A DNA stretch of 64,000 bases from Shimia ponticola (GCF_007995215.1 NZ_VCDK01000001.1:124001-188000), one strand, 5' to 3'; shown: positions 17,456 through 25,993, counted from the first letter of the stretch. The notes: generated by a model not told the origin, from the letters alone. Made by a program: numbers and translations.

Positions 17456-19739
17456 CCGCTTTGGCGTTCTGGATCATTTCCCACACGCGTAGCGGTGTGA
17501 AGGGCATGTCGACTCTGGTCACACCAACCTCGGACAGGGCATCCAGGGTCGCGTTGGAAACTGCCGCTAGCGCACCCACGGTGCCTGCCTCGCCGCAGCC
17601 TTTCATGCCCATCGGGTTATAGAGGCTCGGGGTGCCTTCGGTCGTGAAGTCGATCATGGGCATATTGTCCGCGCGCGGCAGGCCATAGTCCATGAACGAT
17701 GCTGTGAGCAGTTGACCGTCTTCGTCAAACACAACGTGTTCGGTGATCGCCTGACCGATGCCCTGCGCGACACCGCCGTGGATCTGACCTTCGACCAGCA
17801 TGGGGTTGATCAGATTGCCGAAATCGTCGGTTACGGTATAGCGGACAACCTCTGTCACACCGGTTTCCGGGTCGATTTCGACCTCGGCCACATGGGCTCC
17901 GTTGGGGAAGGACCGATTGTCCAGCTTGATCGTGGCCGAGACGTCGAGCAGGTCATCGCGGCCGTGTTCCCGCGCCAGATCAGCGACTTCGAGCATCGTT
18001 GGCGTCAGGTTCGAGCCTGGGATGCGGAAGCGTTCGTCGTCAAAGCTGATATCGGTGGCAGACGCACCTTCGAGCTCGGCAAGGAAGGCGGTGAAGCCTT
18101 CGATCATTTTATCGACATTCGCGAGCGTCGCGGTGTTTTGGACGGTGACAGAGCGTGACCCGCCAGTGCCGCCGCCAGATGGGATGGCGTCGCTGTCGCC
18201 TTGGACCAACTCGATCCGCTCCATCGGGATTCCCGTATGGTCTGACAAGAACGAGGCAAAGACCGTCTCGTGTCCCTGACCGTTTGATTGCGTTCCGACA
18301 AAAAGCTTTGCGCCGCCATTTTCAAAGACGACACGGGTGGTTTCATCCGGCGCGCCCAGGATGCTTTCGATATAGTAGCACAGACCCTGACCCAGCAGCT
18401 TGCCACGTTTCGCAGCTTCGGCTTTGCGAGCCGGGAAACCGGCCTTGTCACACTCGGCCTCGACCCGTGCCAGCACCTTGGCGAATTCGCCCACATCATA
18501 GGGCTGTTCGGTGACGGTGGTGTAGGGGAACGCGTCTGGTCGGATGAAATTCTTGCGGCGCAGGTCCCAAGGATCGACGCCCAGTTCGCGGGCCGCGTGG
18601 TCGATCAGACGTTCGAGCACATAAATCGCCTCGGGGCGTCCTGCACCACGGTAGGCGTCCACGGGCGTGGTATTGGTGTAGGTCCCAACAACATTCATGT
18701 AGCCGGCAGGCACATCATAGGTTCCGGTCAGAACCTTGGAGAACAGTTCGGTCTGGATGAACTGTGCGAAGCCTGAATTGTAAGCGCCGAGATTGCAGTG
18801 GGTTTTCAGGCGGTAGGCGGTGATCTTGTGGTCGGCGTCGAATGCGAATTCGGCGAGTGAGACCAGATCGCGGCCCGCATTGTCAGACATCATGGATTCG
18901 CCGCGTTCCGCGAACCAGCGCACGGGTTGGCCCAGCGTGCGTGCGGCAAAGGCGATGGCGAGGTCCTCTGGGTAGGTCATCGCCTTCATGCCGAAACCGC
19001 CGCCAACGTCTGGGTTGGTGACGCGGACGTCGTCCTTGGACATGTTCAGGTACTTGGCGATCGCGGATTTTGGGTTCCAGACGCCTTGACCCGAGATGTT
19101 CACATGCAGACGGCCCTCAACAGGTTCGGCCCAGACGGCACGCGCCTCCATCGAGGTTGCGATGACGCGGTTGTCCTCGACCTCAAGGCTGACAGTATGT
19201 GCAGCTGCGTCAAAGGCGGCATTCGTGGCAGCTTCATCGCCAAGGCCCCAATCAAAGGCCTGATTGTTCGGGGCTTCGTCGTGGATCGCCGTGCCACCGG
19301 GCTTTTGACCAAGGTGAACAGGACGCTCGTCAAAATCGACCTCGATCATCTCGGCGGCATCGCGGGCGGCGTTCAGGTTTGTCGCGACGATCAAGGCGAT
19401 GGTTTCACCGACAAAGCGCACGCGGCCCTCGGCGAGCGTCGGGCGGCGGGGTTTGGCTCCCTTGGTCCCGTCCCGATTGGTGACCGCAGCTCCGCTGCAA
19501 TCGCCGGTCACGCCCGCTTTGTTCAGGTCGTCGGCTGTAAAGATGGCGACAACGCCATCCATTTCAGCAGCATCTGACGTATCGAGCGTAGTGATATCCG
19601 CATGCGCCACCTGCGAGCGCAGGAAATACCCGTACAGCGCGTTTTCAGGGGCGATGTCGTCGCTATACCGACCCTGGCCGGTGAGGAAACGTACATCTTC
19701 AACCCGTTTGACGGGCTGGGCTTTTCCGAACTTGTCCAT
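17442..19739 (-). CDS. molybdenum hydroxylase large subunit, form II CoxL-like
   Basis: The protein has 765 residues, the normal size for the molybdopterin-binding large subunit of the xanthine dehydrogenase/CO dehydrogenase family. The active-site loop reads AYRGAGR, the form II signature; true aerobic CO dehydrogenase (form I) has AYXCSFR. The substrate is thus probably not CO but an unknown aromatic, purine or aldehyde-like compound. The start at 19739 (MDKFGKAQPVKRVEDVRFLTG) fits the family. The usual FAD (CoxM) and 2Fe-2S (CoxS) subunits are not adjacent; DUF2235 follows on the same strand instead. Confidence 0.88.
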   Translation of the reverse strand: MDKFGKAQPVKRVEDVRFLTGQGRYSDDIAPENALYGYFLRSQVAHADITTLDTSDAAEMDGVVAIFTADDLNKAGVTGDCSGAAVTNRDGTKGAKPRRPTLAEGRVRFVGETIALIVATNLNAARDAAEMIEVDFDERPVHLGQKPGGTAIHDEAPNNQAFDWGLGDEAATNAAFDAAAHTVSLEVEDNRVIATSMEARAVWAEPVEGRLHVNISGQGVWNPKSAIAKYLNMSKDDVRVTNPDVGGGFGMKAMTYPEDLAIAFAARTLGQPVRWFAERGESMMSDNAGRDLVSLAEFAFDADHKITAYRLKTHCNLGAYNSGFAQFIQTELFSKVLTGTYDVPAGYMNVVGTYTNTTPVDAYRGAGRPEAIYVLERLIDHAARELGVDPWDLRRKNFIRPDAFPYTTVTEQPYDVGEFAKVLARVEAECDKAGFPARKAEAAKRGKLLGQGLCYYIESILGAPDETTRVVFENGGAKLFVGTQSNGQGHETVFASFLSDHTGIPMERIELVQGDSDAIPSGGGTGGSRSVTVQNTATLANVDKMIEGFTAFLAELEGASATDISFDDERFRIPGSNLTPTMLEVADLAREHGRDDLLDVSATIKLDNRSFPNGAHVAEVEIDPETGVTEVVRYTVTDDFGNLINPMLVEGQIHGGVAQGIGQAITEHVVFDEDGQLLTASFMDYGLPRADNMPMIDFTTEGTPSLYNPMGMKGCGEAGTVGALAAVSNATLDALSEVGVTRVDMPFTPLRVWEMIQNAKADAAA

Positions 19740-19990
19740 GGATACCTCGCATTGGGCTAGGTGGTCTTGTCGACTTTGCTCGGACACTAGCGGCGAAAGT
19801 GGCGGTGTCTAGGGGGGCAGTTGACTGTCCTACGCGACGTGATCGGCGAGCACATGTCCTGCGCGCAGCCGAGGACCGGGCATCCAAAGAGGATTACGCG
19901 CCAACTGATTACAGGGACGGGCCTATTCCCTTGTTTGCAGCGCGCGGTTTAAACTCTTGCAAAATGTCGACACACAGGGACGCATGCCGC

Positions 19991-20587
19991 ATGCAACAGG
20001 TCAAATTCACCGCCATGAAGGACGGCGACAAGGAAGACTATGATCTGCTGCATCCGTTGGAGGTCGAGTATGCCAGCGGGACAGCGGATCGGTTGCTGAC
20101 GGCACTTGTGTCGCTGGATGAAAGCCTGTCAGGATATCAAATCACGCGGCTTGGCCATTCGCTGCAATCGGCCACGCGGGCCGAGCGGGATGGCGCGGAT
20201 ACAGACTGGATCGTATCGGCGCTGTTGCACGACATCGGCGACATTTTTGCGCCGTACAATCACGATGAATACGCGGCCACGATTCTGAAACCATTTGTGC
20301 GGGAGCAATGCACATGGGTCGTCGAAAAGCATGGCGATTTTCAAATGTTGTATTACGGGCACCATGTCGGCGGGGATCGGCACAAACGCGACCAGTGGGC
20401 GGGGCACCCCTATTTTGACGATTGCGCGGTGTTTTGCGAACGCTGGGATCAGGCGTCGTTTGATCCAGACTACGATACGCAGCCGATCGCGCATTTTGCG
20501 GATCGTGTGCGTGAGGTGTTCGCGCGGCAGCCCTATGATCCATCCGTGATCCGGGTGGGTGAGCGCGAACCGTTGGTTATTGGATAA
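19991..20587 (+). CDS. HD-domain protein, PhnZ-like diiron family
   Basis: The protein has 198 residues. The HD core ALLHDIGDIFAPYNHDEYA has the paired His-Asp, preceded by RLGHSLQSATRA and followed by YYGHHVGG, giving enough His and Asp residues for a two-metal site. This arrangement matches the HD-type oxygenases related to PhnZ and myo-inositol oxygenase, as well as HD phosphohydrolases. The ATG at 19991 is the best start as homologues begin MQxVKFTxMKDGDxEDY. It is followed 7 bases later by the NTF2-like gene, so the two may form an operon. Substrate unknown. Confidence 0.7.
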   Translation: MQQVKFTAMKDGDKEDYDLLHPLEVEYASGTADRLLTALVSLDESLSGYQITRLGHSLQSATRAERDGADTDWIVSALLHDIGDIFAPYNHDEYAATILKPFVREQCTWVVEKHGDFQMLYYGHHVGGDRHKRDQWAGHPYFDDCAVFCERWDQASFDPDYDTQPIAHFADRVREVFARQPYDPSVIRVGEREPLVIG

Positions 20588-20594
20588 ACGCGCC

Positions 20595-21002
20595 ATGCCT
20601 GTGGTATCAGAGGCGCTTCGGATCGGGTTAGAGTTTATCCAGCGCTACAATGACTGTTTTTACCGCAAAGATCTGGCTGGCTTGCAGGAATTGTACGCGG
20701 CAGATGCCTTTGTCGGGTTCTGGGACAATCATCCGGATTGCGATGCAATTGATCTGAGTGATCACCTTGATGCGGTCGGGGCATTTTTTGCCAAGGGCAA
20801 GACGACAGAGTCAGGCGGTGTCGAACCGTTGATTATTGAAGATGCGCGCGCGCGTCGAACGGGTGATGGTCTTATCGTGACGGCGATGCTGCGCTACGCT
20901 TCAGCGCCGCGTCCGGGGGTGCGAAGCACGTTTGTCTTGGTGCGCAAGGTAGACGTTTGGCAGGCGGCGCACATTCACCATTCTTTCGATCCGAATGAAT
21001 AG
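20595..21002 (+). CDS. NTF2/SnoaL-like protein
   Basis: The protein has 135 residues. A helical N-terminus with IQRYNDCFYRKDLAGLQELYAADA and a following curved beta sheet match the SnoaL/DUF4440 branch of the NTF2-like fold, a small cone-shaped pocket used by isomerases, hydrolases and ligand-binding proteins. The catalytic residues cannot be assigned. The gene is 7 bases after the HD protein and convergent with the DoxX gene; a shared pathway with the HD enzyme is inference. Confidence 0.65.
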   Translation: MPVVSEALRIGLEFIQRYNDCFYRKDLAGLQELYAADAFVGFWDNHPDCDAIDLSDHLDAVGAFFAKGKTTESGGVEPLIIEDARARRTGDGLIVTAMLRYASAPRPGVRSTFVLVRKVDVWQAAHIHHSFDPNE

Positions 21003-21011
21003 CTCTGTGGG

Positions 21012-21416
21012 TCAGCGGTTGCTGCGTCCTGCTGCCTGAGACAGGGCAAAACACCCGCCCGCGATGGCCCAGTTCTTGATCATGATCGACATCTGCCAAG
21101 GGTCGTCTGGCACATAGTGAAACGCACTGGTGATCAGGCAATAGGCTGCAAGGGCACGGGCAGTTGGGCGGATGTGAAGATTGACGATCAGGAACACCGC
21201 AGCGACGGCGTTAAAGATCAAAGCGGGCCAGATCAGCCCGATCGGTAATCCAAAGCCAGACAAAAGGGCCTGAGCCGGGTCGGGGTTCAGGCCCTTTTGA
21301 ATGGCGCCGGCGAAAAACAGCAGGGCGAACAGCACACGCCCTGCTGTCAATTCCAGACGATCGATCAAACTCGGGTCAGTACGGGACTGGGACTGACCGG
21401 ATGGGGGTGTAAGCAT
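21012..21416 (-). CDS. DoxX family membrane protein
   Basis: The protein has 134 residues with four membrane segments. GRVLFALLFFAGAIQKGLNP is the first DoxX-like helix with the conserved small and charged residues, and later come HYVPDDPW and a final Ala/Gly-rich helix. DoxX relatives act in electron transfer or thiol stress responses, with no settled role. It is downstream of the fasciclin gene but separated by a strong terminator, so it probably has its own promoter or low read-through. The coding sequence holds a perfect 13-bp inverted repeat (21261-21299). Confidence 0.75.
   Translation of the reverse strand: MLTPPSGQSQSRTDPSLIDRLELTAGRVLFALLFFAGAIQKGLNPDPAQALLSGFGLPIGLIWPALIFNAVAAVFLIVNLHIRPTARALAAYCLITSAFHYVPDDPWQMSIMIKNWAIAGGCFALSQAAGRSNR
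21261..21299 (-). repeat. perfect 13-bp inverted repeat inside the doxX-like gene
   Basis: CAAAAGGGCCTGA (21261-21273) and TCAGGCCCTTTTG (21287-21299) are exact inverted copies with a 13-nt loop, entirely inside a coding region. Confidence 0.75.
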
Positions 21417-21430
21417 GATGATCGCCTGAG

Positions 21431-21470
21431 AATAAAAGGGCAGGTCCGCGCTTGCGGCATCGGACCTGCC
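21431..21470 (-). terminator. intrinsic terminator after the fasciclin gene
   Basis: On the minus strand, GGCAGGTCCG (21470-21461) pairs perfectly with CGGACCTGCC (21448-21439), and is followed by CTTTTATT. This is a strong rho-independent terminator between the fasciclin stop (21482) and the DoxX start (21416). Confidence 0.85.
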
Positions 21471-21481
21471 AAGGTGTGCGG

Positions 21482-22033
21482 TTACTTGGGGACAAGAACC
21501 GCATCAACAACGTGGATCACGCCGTTCGATTGATCGACATCGGCGATGGTCACACGTCCTGCGTTGCCGCTTTCGTCATAGATCCAGACACTGTTGCCCA
21601 CGACCTTGGCCGACAGGGCGTCGCCTGAGACTGCATTGAAGTGGTAGAAGCCATCTGACGAGGCCTGAGCCTGACGGGCGATTTCGGCGGCGGACCAGTC
21701 ACCGGCCACGACGTGAGCGGTCAGGACCTTGACCAGCATGTCCTTGTTTTCTGGCTTCAGCAGCGTATCGACTGTGCCTTCTGGCAATTCTGCGAAGGCC
21801 GCGTTGACCGGTGCAAACACTGTGAAGGGACCTGGGCTTTGCAGCGTTTCCACCAGACCGGCAGCTTGAACAGCAGCAACCAAGGTTGTGTGATCTGCCG
21901 AATTCACCGCGTTTTCTACGATGTTCTTCGTTTCGAACATGGCTGCGCCGCCGACCATTGGGTTTTCGGCGAATGCGACTGTTGCGATGCTGGCTGCAAG
22001 GGATGCGGCGGCAATTTTTGCTGCAAAGTTCAT
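21482..22033 (-). CDS. secreted fasciclin (FAS1) domain protein
   Basis: The protein has 183 residues with a signal peptide (MNFAAKIAAASLAASIATVAFA) and one FAS1 domain. Motifs GPFTVFAPVNAAFAELP and the final INGVIHVVDAV-like end (SNGVIHVVDAVLVP) are typical. FAS1 proteins are exported adhesion or matrix factors. It carries a candidate ECF-sigma promoter (22081-22110) nearly identical to that of the DUF4394 gene, so both probably belong to the regulon of the adjacent sigma factor. A strong terminator follows. Confidence 0.9.
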   Translation of the reverse strand: MNFAAKIAAASLAASIATVAFAENPMVGGAAMFETKNIVENAVNSADHTTLVAAVQAAGLVETLQSPGPFTVFAPVNAAFAELPEGTVDTLLKPENKDMLVKVLTAHVVAGDWSAAEIARQAQASSDGFYHFNAVSGDALSAKVVGNSVWIYDESGNAGRVTIADVDQSNGVIHVVDAVLVPK

Positions 22034-22080
22034 GTGTCTCTCCTTTTGGTTTTCCGCCCCGTTGAGGCGGTGACATCAGG

Positions 22081-22110
22081 AGCCACGAATGCGCGTTTCA
22101 AAAAGTTTCA
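22081..22110 (-). promoter_or_regulatory. candidate ECF-sigma promoter of the fasciclin gene
   Basis: On the minus strand TGAAACT (22110-22104), a 15-nt spacer and TCGTGGCT (22088-22081) match exactly the -35 and -10 like elements found at 24415-24386, with the same spacing. It lies about 48 bases upstream of the ATG and partly overlaps the end of the anti-sigma gene. Confidence 0.75.
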
Positions 22111-22812
22111 GCTGGCGCGAAATAATTTTGCATCAAAGAATTCATCGGTCGCAAGAATGCTGCCGGTCGGTGCGCCTGTGGGTGATCCACCAGCGGGTTC
22201 GTCGGACACCGCAAGGATGCCACCGTCGATCAAAGCTGCAATTTCAGGCGTGATTTCAAACAGGCTTTCTTCGGTCGTCGAGATGACACCGAGCGATACC
22301 GGGGCAGGGGCATCCGCGCCGATGACCCAAAGCTCAAAGTCGCGGCCTGCTGCTGGGCTGCCCTGTTCAGGGATCACTTTGAACAGGTTGCCGTCCGGAG
22401 CATAGCCCGCTTCGATATGCACCGCACCGTCCGCCGACATGAGCGTTGCATGAAGTGTCGGGTTGAACTCAGGCCCGCGTAGAATTGGTACAATCATAAA
22501 GAACACCACAAAGGCCGCAGTGGCCAAAAGTGGTAGGGCGATCCAGCCCCAGAAGCCGCGCAGTCGCGACGCCGGCGCTGTATGCCCCAGACGGTCCTGA
22601 ATGTTGGATTTGACATGGGCCTGAGGGAACGCCTCTGGCAGGTCATCGGCGAGCGTGGCGAATTCTGCCTCCCAGAATTGAACCTGCGCACGCAGGGCCG
22701 CGTCTTCGTCAAGGCGCGCCTCGAATTCCCGCTCTTCCGCTGGGGTGAGCAGGCGCAGGACGTATTCAGCCGCGAGGGCGTCGTCGTCTCGTATGTCTTG
22801 CGCGTCGCTCAT
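22108..22812 (-). CDS. anti-sigma factor, RskA/zinc-less ECF partner type
   Basis: The protein has 234 residues. An N-terminal cytoplasmic anti-sigma domain (AAEYVLRLLTPAEEREFEARL) is followed by one membrane helix (about 85-108, WIALPLLATAAFVVFFMIV) and a periplasmic RskA C-terminal domain with FELWVIG and SLGVI segments. The start at 22812 overlaps the stop of the sigma gene by ATGA, implying coupled synthesis with its sigma factor. It would hold the sigma factor at the membrane until a periplasmic signal triggers release, probably by proteolysis (family knowledge). Confidence 0.85.
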   Translation of the reverse strand: MSDAQDIRDDDALAAEYVLRLLTPAEEREFEARLDEDAALRAQVQFWEAEFATLADDLPEAFPQAHVKSNIQDRLGHTAPASRLRGFWGWIALPLLATAAFVVFFMIVPILRGPEFNPTLHATLMSADGAVHIEAGYAPDGNLFKVIPEQGSPAAGRDFELWVIGADAPAPVSLGVISTTEESLFEITPEIAALIDGGILAVSDEPAGGSPTGAPTGSILATDEFFDAKLFRAS

Positions 22813-23351
22813 CGCGAGAGGCACTCCTTCAAAGATAGCAGGCTGCGACGCAGCCACGTTCGCATGGTATTCAGCGGCACGTCGAAACGATCCGCCAGAG
22901 TTTGATAAGTTGCGCCGTCAAGATAGGCGGCGCGGACAGCCTCGGCGCGGTCGGCAGGCAATTCATCAAAACAGACGCTGATACGCCGTTGTTCGGAGGT
23001 TGCGATGCTGACGGCCTCTGGGCCGGGTGATTTTTCGATCAGGTCTGCGGTTGCGTCGAGATCGACATCATCTGTGCGGCGGGCGCGCAGGCGATCAATC
23101 GACAGGTTCCGCGCTACGGTGATCAGCCACGTCATCGGGCTGTGTCCGGTGACGGCATAGCGGTCTGCCTTGTTCCAGATGCGGATGTAGACATCCTGAA
23201 GGGCGTCTTCGGCTTCGGACCGGTTCTTCAGAACCCGAAGGCACACTGCGAACAACTTGCCGCTGGTGGCATCATAAAGCGCCGAAAAGGCCACCCGATC
23301 TCCGAGTGACACCTTAGATATTAGCTCTTCTATGTCTGCCCGGGTTGTCAT
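22809..23351 (-). CDS. ECF RNA polymerase sigma factor (SigK/RpoE-like)
   Basis: The protein has 180 residues with the region 2 helix EAEDALQDVYIRIWNKADRY (about 47-66) and a region 4 helix-turn-helix YQTLADRFDVPLNTMRTWLR. There is no region 1 or 3, as in ECF factors. It is coupled to the anti-sigma gene by an ATGA overlap. The likely targets are the fasciclin and DUF4394 genes, which share a promoter. No copy of that motif is seen in the 126 bases directly upstream of this gene, so its transcription may come by read-through from the DUF4394 gene. Confidence 0.92.
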   Translation of the reverse strand: MTTRADIEELISKVSLGDRVAFSALYDATSGKLFAVCLRVLKNRSEAEDALQDVYIRIWNKADRYAVTGHSPMTWLITVARNLSIDRLRARRTDDVDLDATADLIEKSPGPEAVSIATSEQRRISVCFDELPADRAEAVRAAYLDGATYQTLADRFDVPLNTMRTWLRRSLLSLKECLSR

Positions 23352-23477
23352 GTATCTGGATTACTTCAGTCTTGAACTACACCTTCTCAAATTCGTGACA
23401 CAGGCAGGCCCAAACAGCAACAACACGCCGTCCGGAACCTGCCCTAAACTACACCACTCGCTACCTACCCTTGTGAC

Positions 23478-24329
23478 TTACGAGCCAAGCGACGCGGCAA
23501 ATCCGGTAAAGCCGCCCATGCCCAGATCAGCTTCAAGCATTGCTGCACCGGTCGACAGATCGATGGAATAAAGCCCAGCCGTCTCGGCGCCTTCCAGTTG
23601 CAGGATCGCCATGGCCATGTCTTCGCCTTCGGCTGCTGAGACGATGTCAAAGCCGCCCATCGGAGCAAGGTCGACCGGCGCACCGTCGACAGTGATTTTG
23701 CCAATGGTTTCCAGTGTCCCTGCGTTGTTGGCCAAGCTGACCAGCGTGTCGGTCTGTGCATCGAGCGCGTATTGGAACGTGCTCTCTGCGGTCATGCCGT
23801 TGATCGCGTTCGTATAGGCGTTGGCAAAGATCATCGGCGTCGTGCCTGCCATGCTGTCGCCGTCGGCATAGGCCAGATCGGTAAAGCGGCGCACGGAGCC
23901 TGCGCGGTCATCATTGTCGCCGAAGCCTTCCGGGAAATAGACAAGGTTGTCGCCGCCGGACGTCACGGCGCGCACAGCGTCGATGGCGTTATTGAAATCA
24001 AAGGCGACCATCTTGTCGTCACCGATCATGGTGCCGTCCATAAAGTCTGCGTTCAGATCAGTCATGGTGCCGGACATCGGGTCGATCGTTGCGATCATCC
24101 CGTCCGAAAAGCCCAGCAATTCGCCCGTGACAGGACGCCATGCGATGGCTTTCAATGGCGCGTCGAGGTCAAAGGTCATCACGTCGCCCGGCATGCTGAT
24201 ATCTGCCATGACAACAAGCGTTGCACCGTCATTGGCCAACGCGTAGCCCGACACTTTGGCATGTCCTGCCGCAAATGCGGAGGTGGCGGTCAAAGCCAGA
24301 AGCGACGTCGCAAGAAGCTGGGTTTTCAT
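23478..24329 (-). CDS. exported DUF4394 protein
   Basis: The protein has 283 residues with a signal peptide (MKTQLLATSLLALTATSAFA) and a beta-propeller-like series of repeats such as GELLGFSDGMIATIDPMSG, the pattern of DUF4394. The fold suggests an exported ligand- or surface-binding protein; the function is unknown. The ATG at 24329 is chosen because it gives the signal peptide. It has its own ECF-type promoter (24386-24415) and lies upstream of the sigma/anti-sigma genes on the same strand, so it may be both target and leader gene of the system. Confidence 0.85.
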   Translation of the reverse strand: MKTQLLATSLLALTATSAFAAGHAKVSGYALANDGATLVVMADISMPGDVMTFDLDAPLKAIAWRPVTGELLGFSDGMIATIDPMSGTMTDLNADFMDGTMIGDDKMVAFDFNNAIDAVRAVTSGGDNLVYFPEGFGDNDDRAGSVRRFTDLAYADGDSMAGTTPMIFANAYTNAINGMTAESTFQYALDAQTDTLVSLANNAGTLETIGKITVDGAPVDLAPMGGFDIVSAAEGEDMAMAILQLEGAETAGLYSIDLSTGAAMLEADLGMGGFTGFAASLGS

Positions 24330-24385
24330 GATGTGTCCTTTCGATTTGATCGGTTTGCACACAGATGTCTGCGCGCTCTGACCAA

Positions 24386-24415
24386 AGCCACGAGAGGACC
24401 GCGGAAAGAGTTTCA
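24386..24415 (-). promoter_or_regulatory. candidate ECF-sigma promoter of the DUF4394 gene
   Basis: On the minus strand TGAAACT (24415-24409), a 15-nt spacer and TCGTGGCT (24393-24386) repeat the element upstream of the fasciclin gene. It ends 57 bases before the ATG. Confidence 0.75.
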
Positions 24416-24439
24416 CCGGCGCGAAAACTTTTTCCGATA

Positions 24440-24919
24440 TCAGTCGATTTGCATGATCAGGCAGGTGGTCGAGCCGGTGGCATAAAGCTTGCCATCTTGG
24501 GCTCCGCGGATTTCACCCGTGGCCACGCCGGTCGAGCGACCTGCATGATCGACACGACCATCGGCCAGGATTTCCATGCCGACGGGCAAGTTGCGTGTGA
24601 TGTTGATCTTGTATTCCAGCGTTGTGTAGATCGACCCCTTTGGCACCGTGGTCATCACCGCGCAGGCCATACAACTATCCAGAAGCGTCCCGTACCAACC
24701 GCCATGAACGGTGCCCATCGGATTGGTATGTGCGAAGGCGGGCGTGCCGCGAAAGACAACGCGGCCCGGTTCTACAAGATCGACGTGGTAATCAAGCACA
24801 CCCGATATCGGAGGGTGGCTGATCGTGCCGTCGCGCACGCCTTCCATGAAGGCGAGACCCGACATTGAGAGCAGGACGTCGCGCGTTGGAAGGTCATCTG
24901 GCGATTGAGCAATAAACAT
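24440..24919 (-). CDS. PaaI-type hot-dog thioesterase
   Basis: The protein has 159 residues. NPMGTVHGGWYGTLLDSCMACAV is the core of the PaaI hot-dog helix with HGG, and TTLEYKINITRNLP is the next beta strand. Members hydrolyse aromatic or short acyl-CoA esters. The start at MFIAQSPDD (24919) matches the domain length; the frame is open upstream but has no similarity. It sits between DUF4394 and metF without clear functional link to either. Confidence 0.85.
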   Translation of the reverse strand: MFIAQSPDDLPTRDVLLSMSGLAFMEGVRDGTISHPPISGVLDYHVDLVEPGRVVFRGTPAFAHTNPMGTVHGGWYGTLLDSCMACAVMTTVPKGSIYTTLEYKINITRNLPVGMEILADGRVDHAGRSTGVATGEIRGAQDGKLYATGSTTCLIMQID

Positions 24920-24983
24920 GGTCGTGGCCTTGGTTGTACAGGGCCACGCTAATTGCGGGGTGTACCGCCTCTCAAGTCTCGCG

Positions 24984-25913
24984 TCACGCGACGTTGCGGA
25001 ACGTATCGCTTGCGATTTTTTGCGCCGGACAGCCCAAGGCACGCAGAACGTCGCGGGTCAGGTCCGGGCGATTGAGCGTGTAGAAATGCAGATGGTCGAC
25101 CCCTTCGTCACGCAGGTCGCTGCACAGTTCCGTCGCGTGGGCGAGCGCGAAAAGGTCATGGCGGTCATCGCGGGCGGCGGTTTCAAACCCGGCTGCGATG
25201 TCATCGGGAACGGGTGTGCCGCAACGCACGGCAAAGCGTTCGACCTGTTTCCAGCTATGCACCGGCAGGATCCCGGGGACGATTGGTGCGGTGATCCCTG
25301 CCGCTGCGCACGCATCGCGGAAGCGCAGAAAGGTGTCGGCCTTGAAGAAAAACTGGGTGATCGCCGTCGACGCACCTGCATCGATCTTGGCCTTGAGCCA
25401 GTCAATATTTGCGGATGGGTTCGCAGCATCGGGATGACAGTCGGGATACGCGCCGGCGTGAACCTCGAAGCCACGTTTGGCCAGAGCCTCGATCAGGGTA
25501 ATGGAAGAGCCAAAACCATGGGGATGCGGCGTGAAGGGGCCGCCGTCTGGCATATCGCCCCGCAAGGCCACGATCTTGTTTACGCCAGCGGCCATGTAAC
25601 GATCCGCGACCGCCAAGGTATCGTCACGTGATGCACCCACACAGGTAAGGTGCGCAGCCACGTCTGTGCCTTGGCTTTGCAATGTCTCTACCGTTTCATG
25701 AGTCAGGTCACGGGTAGTTCCGCCCGCGCCGTAGGTGACAGAAACGTGTGCAGGCGCAAACGGGGAAAGCGCCTGCACAGCCTCCCATAACCGGAAGGAG
25801 GCCTGCAAATCGCGAGGCGGGAAGTATTCGAACGACAGCTTGACCGGAGGTGCCGCAGGAGCCGGGGTAGGCCGCTGCGGCAAAGACACGGGTGGGTTCG
25901 AATGGCGAGACAT
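24984..25913 (-). CDS. metF: methylenetetrahydrofolate reductase
   Basis: The protein has 309 residues. FEYFPPRD near the start and the Glu/Asp-containing TIM-barrel strands such as FVSVTYGAGGTTRDLT-like (HVSVTYGAGGTTRD), VALRGDMP and ITQFFF match MetF. It reduces 5,10-methylene-THF to 5-methyl-THF for methionine synthesis and links one-carbon units from methylated amines. The start at 25913 follows homologues; the Pro/Ala-rich first 25 residues are an extra tail. It is divergent from a MetR-like gene, with a palindromic region between them. Confidence 0.95.
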   Translation of the reverse strand: MSRHSNPPVSLPQRPTPAPAAPPVKLSFEYFPPRDLQASFRLWEAVQALSPFAPAHVSVTYGAGGTTRDLTHETVETLQSQGTDVAAHLTCVGASRDDTLAVADRYMAAGVNKIVALRGDMPDGGPFTPHPHGFGSSITLIEALAKRGFEVHAGAYPDCHPDAANPSANIDWLKAKIDAGASTAITQFFFKADTFLRFRDACAAAGITAPIVPGILPVHSWKQVERFAVRCGTPVPDDIAAGFETAARDDRHDLFALAHATELCSDLRDEGVDHLHFYTLNRPDLTRDVLRALGCPAQKIASDTFRNVA

Positions 25914-25968
25914 CACAAGCTCCTTCTGGTGCTTTGGTTTTGGGCGCGCTATATCCAACAAGCAAATT

Positions 25969-25993
25969 CATAATCCTCACAACCATTATGAGG
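25969..25993. promoter_or_regulatory. candidate MetR-type operator between metF and its regulator
   Basis: In the 85-base divergent region, CATAAT (25969-25974) and ATTATG (25985-25990) form an inverted repeat with 10 bases between, interleaved with CCTCA (25975-25979) and TGAGG (25989-25993). LysR-type regulators bind such A/T-rich dyads. It ends 5 bases before the regulator's ATG, which would suit autorepression. This is inference from position and symmetry. Confidence 0.5.
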
